5,000 bases of DNA from Desulfurococcales archaeon ex4484_204 (GTDB taxonomy: Archaea > Thermoproteota > Thermoprotei_A > Sulfolobales > NBVN01). The notes under the pieces were generated by a model that was not told where the DNA came from, did no database searches, and saw only the letters and a list, made by a program, of their open reading frames with translations. Where the stretch lies: NCBI GenBank assembly GCA_002255065.1, contig NJEF01000089.1, positions 1 through 5,000 on the forward strand. Direction: 5' to 3'. Shown here in pieces: positions 4,765-5,000 of this stretch (the stretch's first letter is position 1; the number at the start of each line of letters is the position of its first letter). Position numbers and translations under genes: made by a program.

Positions 4765-4973
4765 TTAGAGCCCACGCCACACACCAGGGTTACCCACATT
4801 AATGAAGCTGAAACCCTCCTTACCAGGGACCAGGATGTCCAGCAACCTACCCGTGTTGTTTATGAAGGCCCTCCTAAGGGAGCCGCGACATCCATCAGGA
4901 CGACGAACCTGTTAAGCCTCCTAACCACGGTGCATGGCAGGGCCCTCCTCACCACCATTACAGCGCCGCCCAT
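4765..4973 (-). pseudogene. Frameshifted, truncated sfsA-like remnant
   Basis: SfsA proteins (sugar fermentation stimulation family, about 230 residues, nucleic-acid binding or nuclease-like) begin with an OB-like domain of the form 'R.NRF...v...aHi.NtGRl.eLL.PG'. Here ATG 4973 opens a frame reading VVRRLNRFVVLMDV, which leaves the family pattern near 4887 and stops at TAA 4860-4862. From 4887 another frame continues the family pattern as RRAFINNTGRLLDILVPGKEGF, then stops at TAA 4765-4767. One missing base near 4887 would join the two halves. Only about 70 residues survive. The remaining two thirds, which hold the conserved acidic residues of the catalytic domain, are absent and are replaced by the operon promoter. 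The family call rests on recalled motifs. A single-base sequencing error could explain the frame break but not the truncation. Confidence 0.6.
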
Positions 4974-5000
4974 ACCCTAAACCGTGGGGATAGGGGTGAG

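Noticed and set aside
1..5000. CRISPR arrays, insertion sequences, C/D box RNAs, rRNA and tRNA genes
   Set aside because: No regularly spaced repeats, transposase motifs or paired terminal repeats were seen. TGATGA-like boxes occur only inside coding sequence and without matching D boxes at a proper distance.

Overview
The window looks like chromosomal DNA of a hyperthermophilic archaeon, most likely a member of the Thermoproteota (Crenarchaeota). The evidence is an AGG-dominated arginine codon choice, GTG and TTG start codons, frequent TAG stops and CTAG tetramers, short or absent leaders behind A/T-rich TATA elements, GGTG/GAGGTG ribosome-binding sites, and archaeal-type protein families. 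The genus cannot be decided from the sequence alone.

Left part (1-1070, minus strand): a nearly complete Nudix hydrolase runs off the left edge (1-424). Upstream of it is a YbaK/ProX-type aminoacyl-tRNA deacylase (555-1019). Each has its own TATA-like element. Middle (1071-1393): a gene-free stretch of about 320 bases with two hairpin-forming inverted repeats and candidate promoter elements. Then on the plus strand comes a possible 40-residue basic ORF (1394-1516). It overlaps, out of frame, a well-supported TTG-started gene (1495-1932) for a small retropepsin-like protein that has Asn-Ser-Gly where an aspartic protease would have Asp-Ser/Thr-Gly.

Right part (2091-4703, minus strand): a tight operon read leftward from a TATA box at about 4697. 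It encodes a two-SIS-domain GlmS/GlmD-like amino-sugar-phosphate protein (3597-4664), two short unrecognised ORFs (3354-3596 and 3059-3364), and a BadF/BadG-type sugar kinase, probably of the N-acetylglucosamine/glucosamine kinase group (2091-3056). Kinase plus SIS protein suggests phosphorylation of an amino sugar followed by deamination or isomerisation of the 6-phosphate. The two short ORFs become one 178-residue ORF if a single G is removed from a five-G run, so they are probably one frameshifted gene, or a sequencing error, or a +1 frameshifting site.

Far right (4765-4973): a short, frame-broken remnant resembling the N-terminal part of SfsA, which I read as a pseudogene. I found no mobile element, CRISPR array, tRNA or rRNA. 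The points most worth a second look are the G5 frame break, the sfsA remnant, the kinase start, the catalytic-Asp-less retropepsin-like gene with its overlapping small ORF, and the structured intergenic region at 1071-1393.
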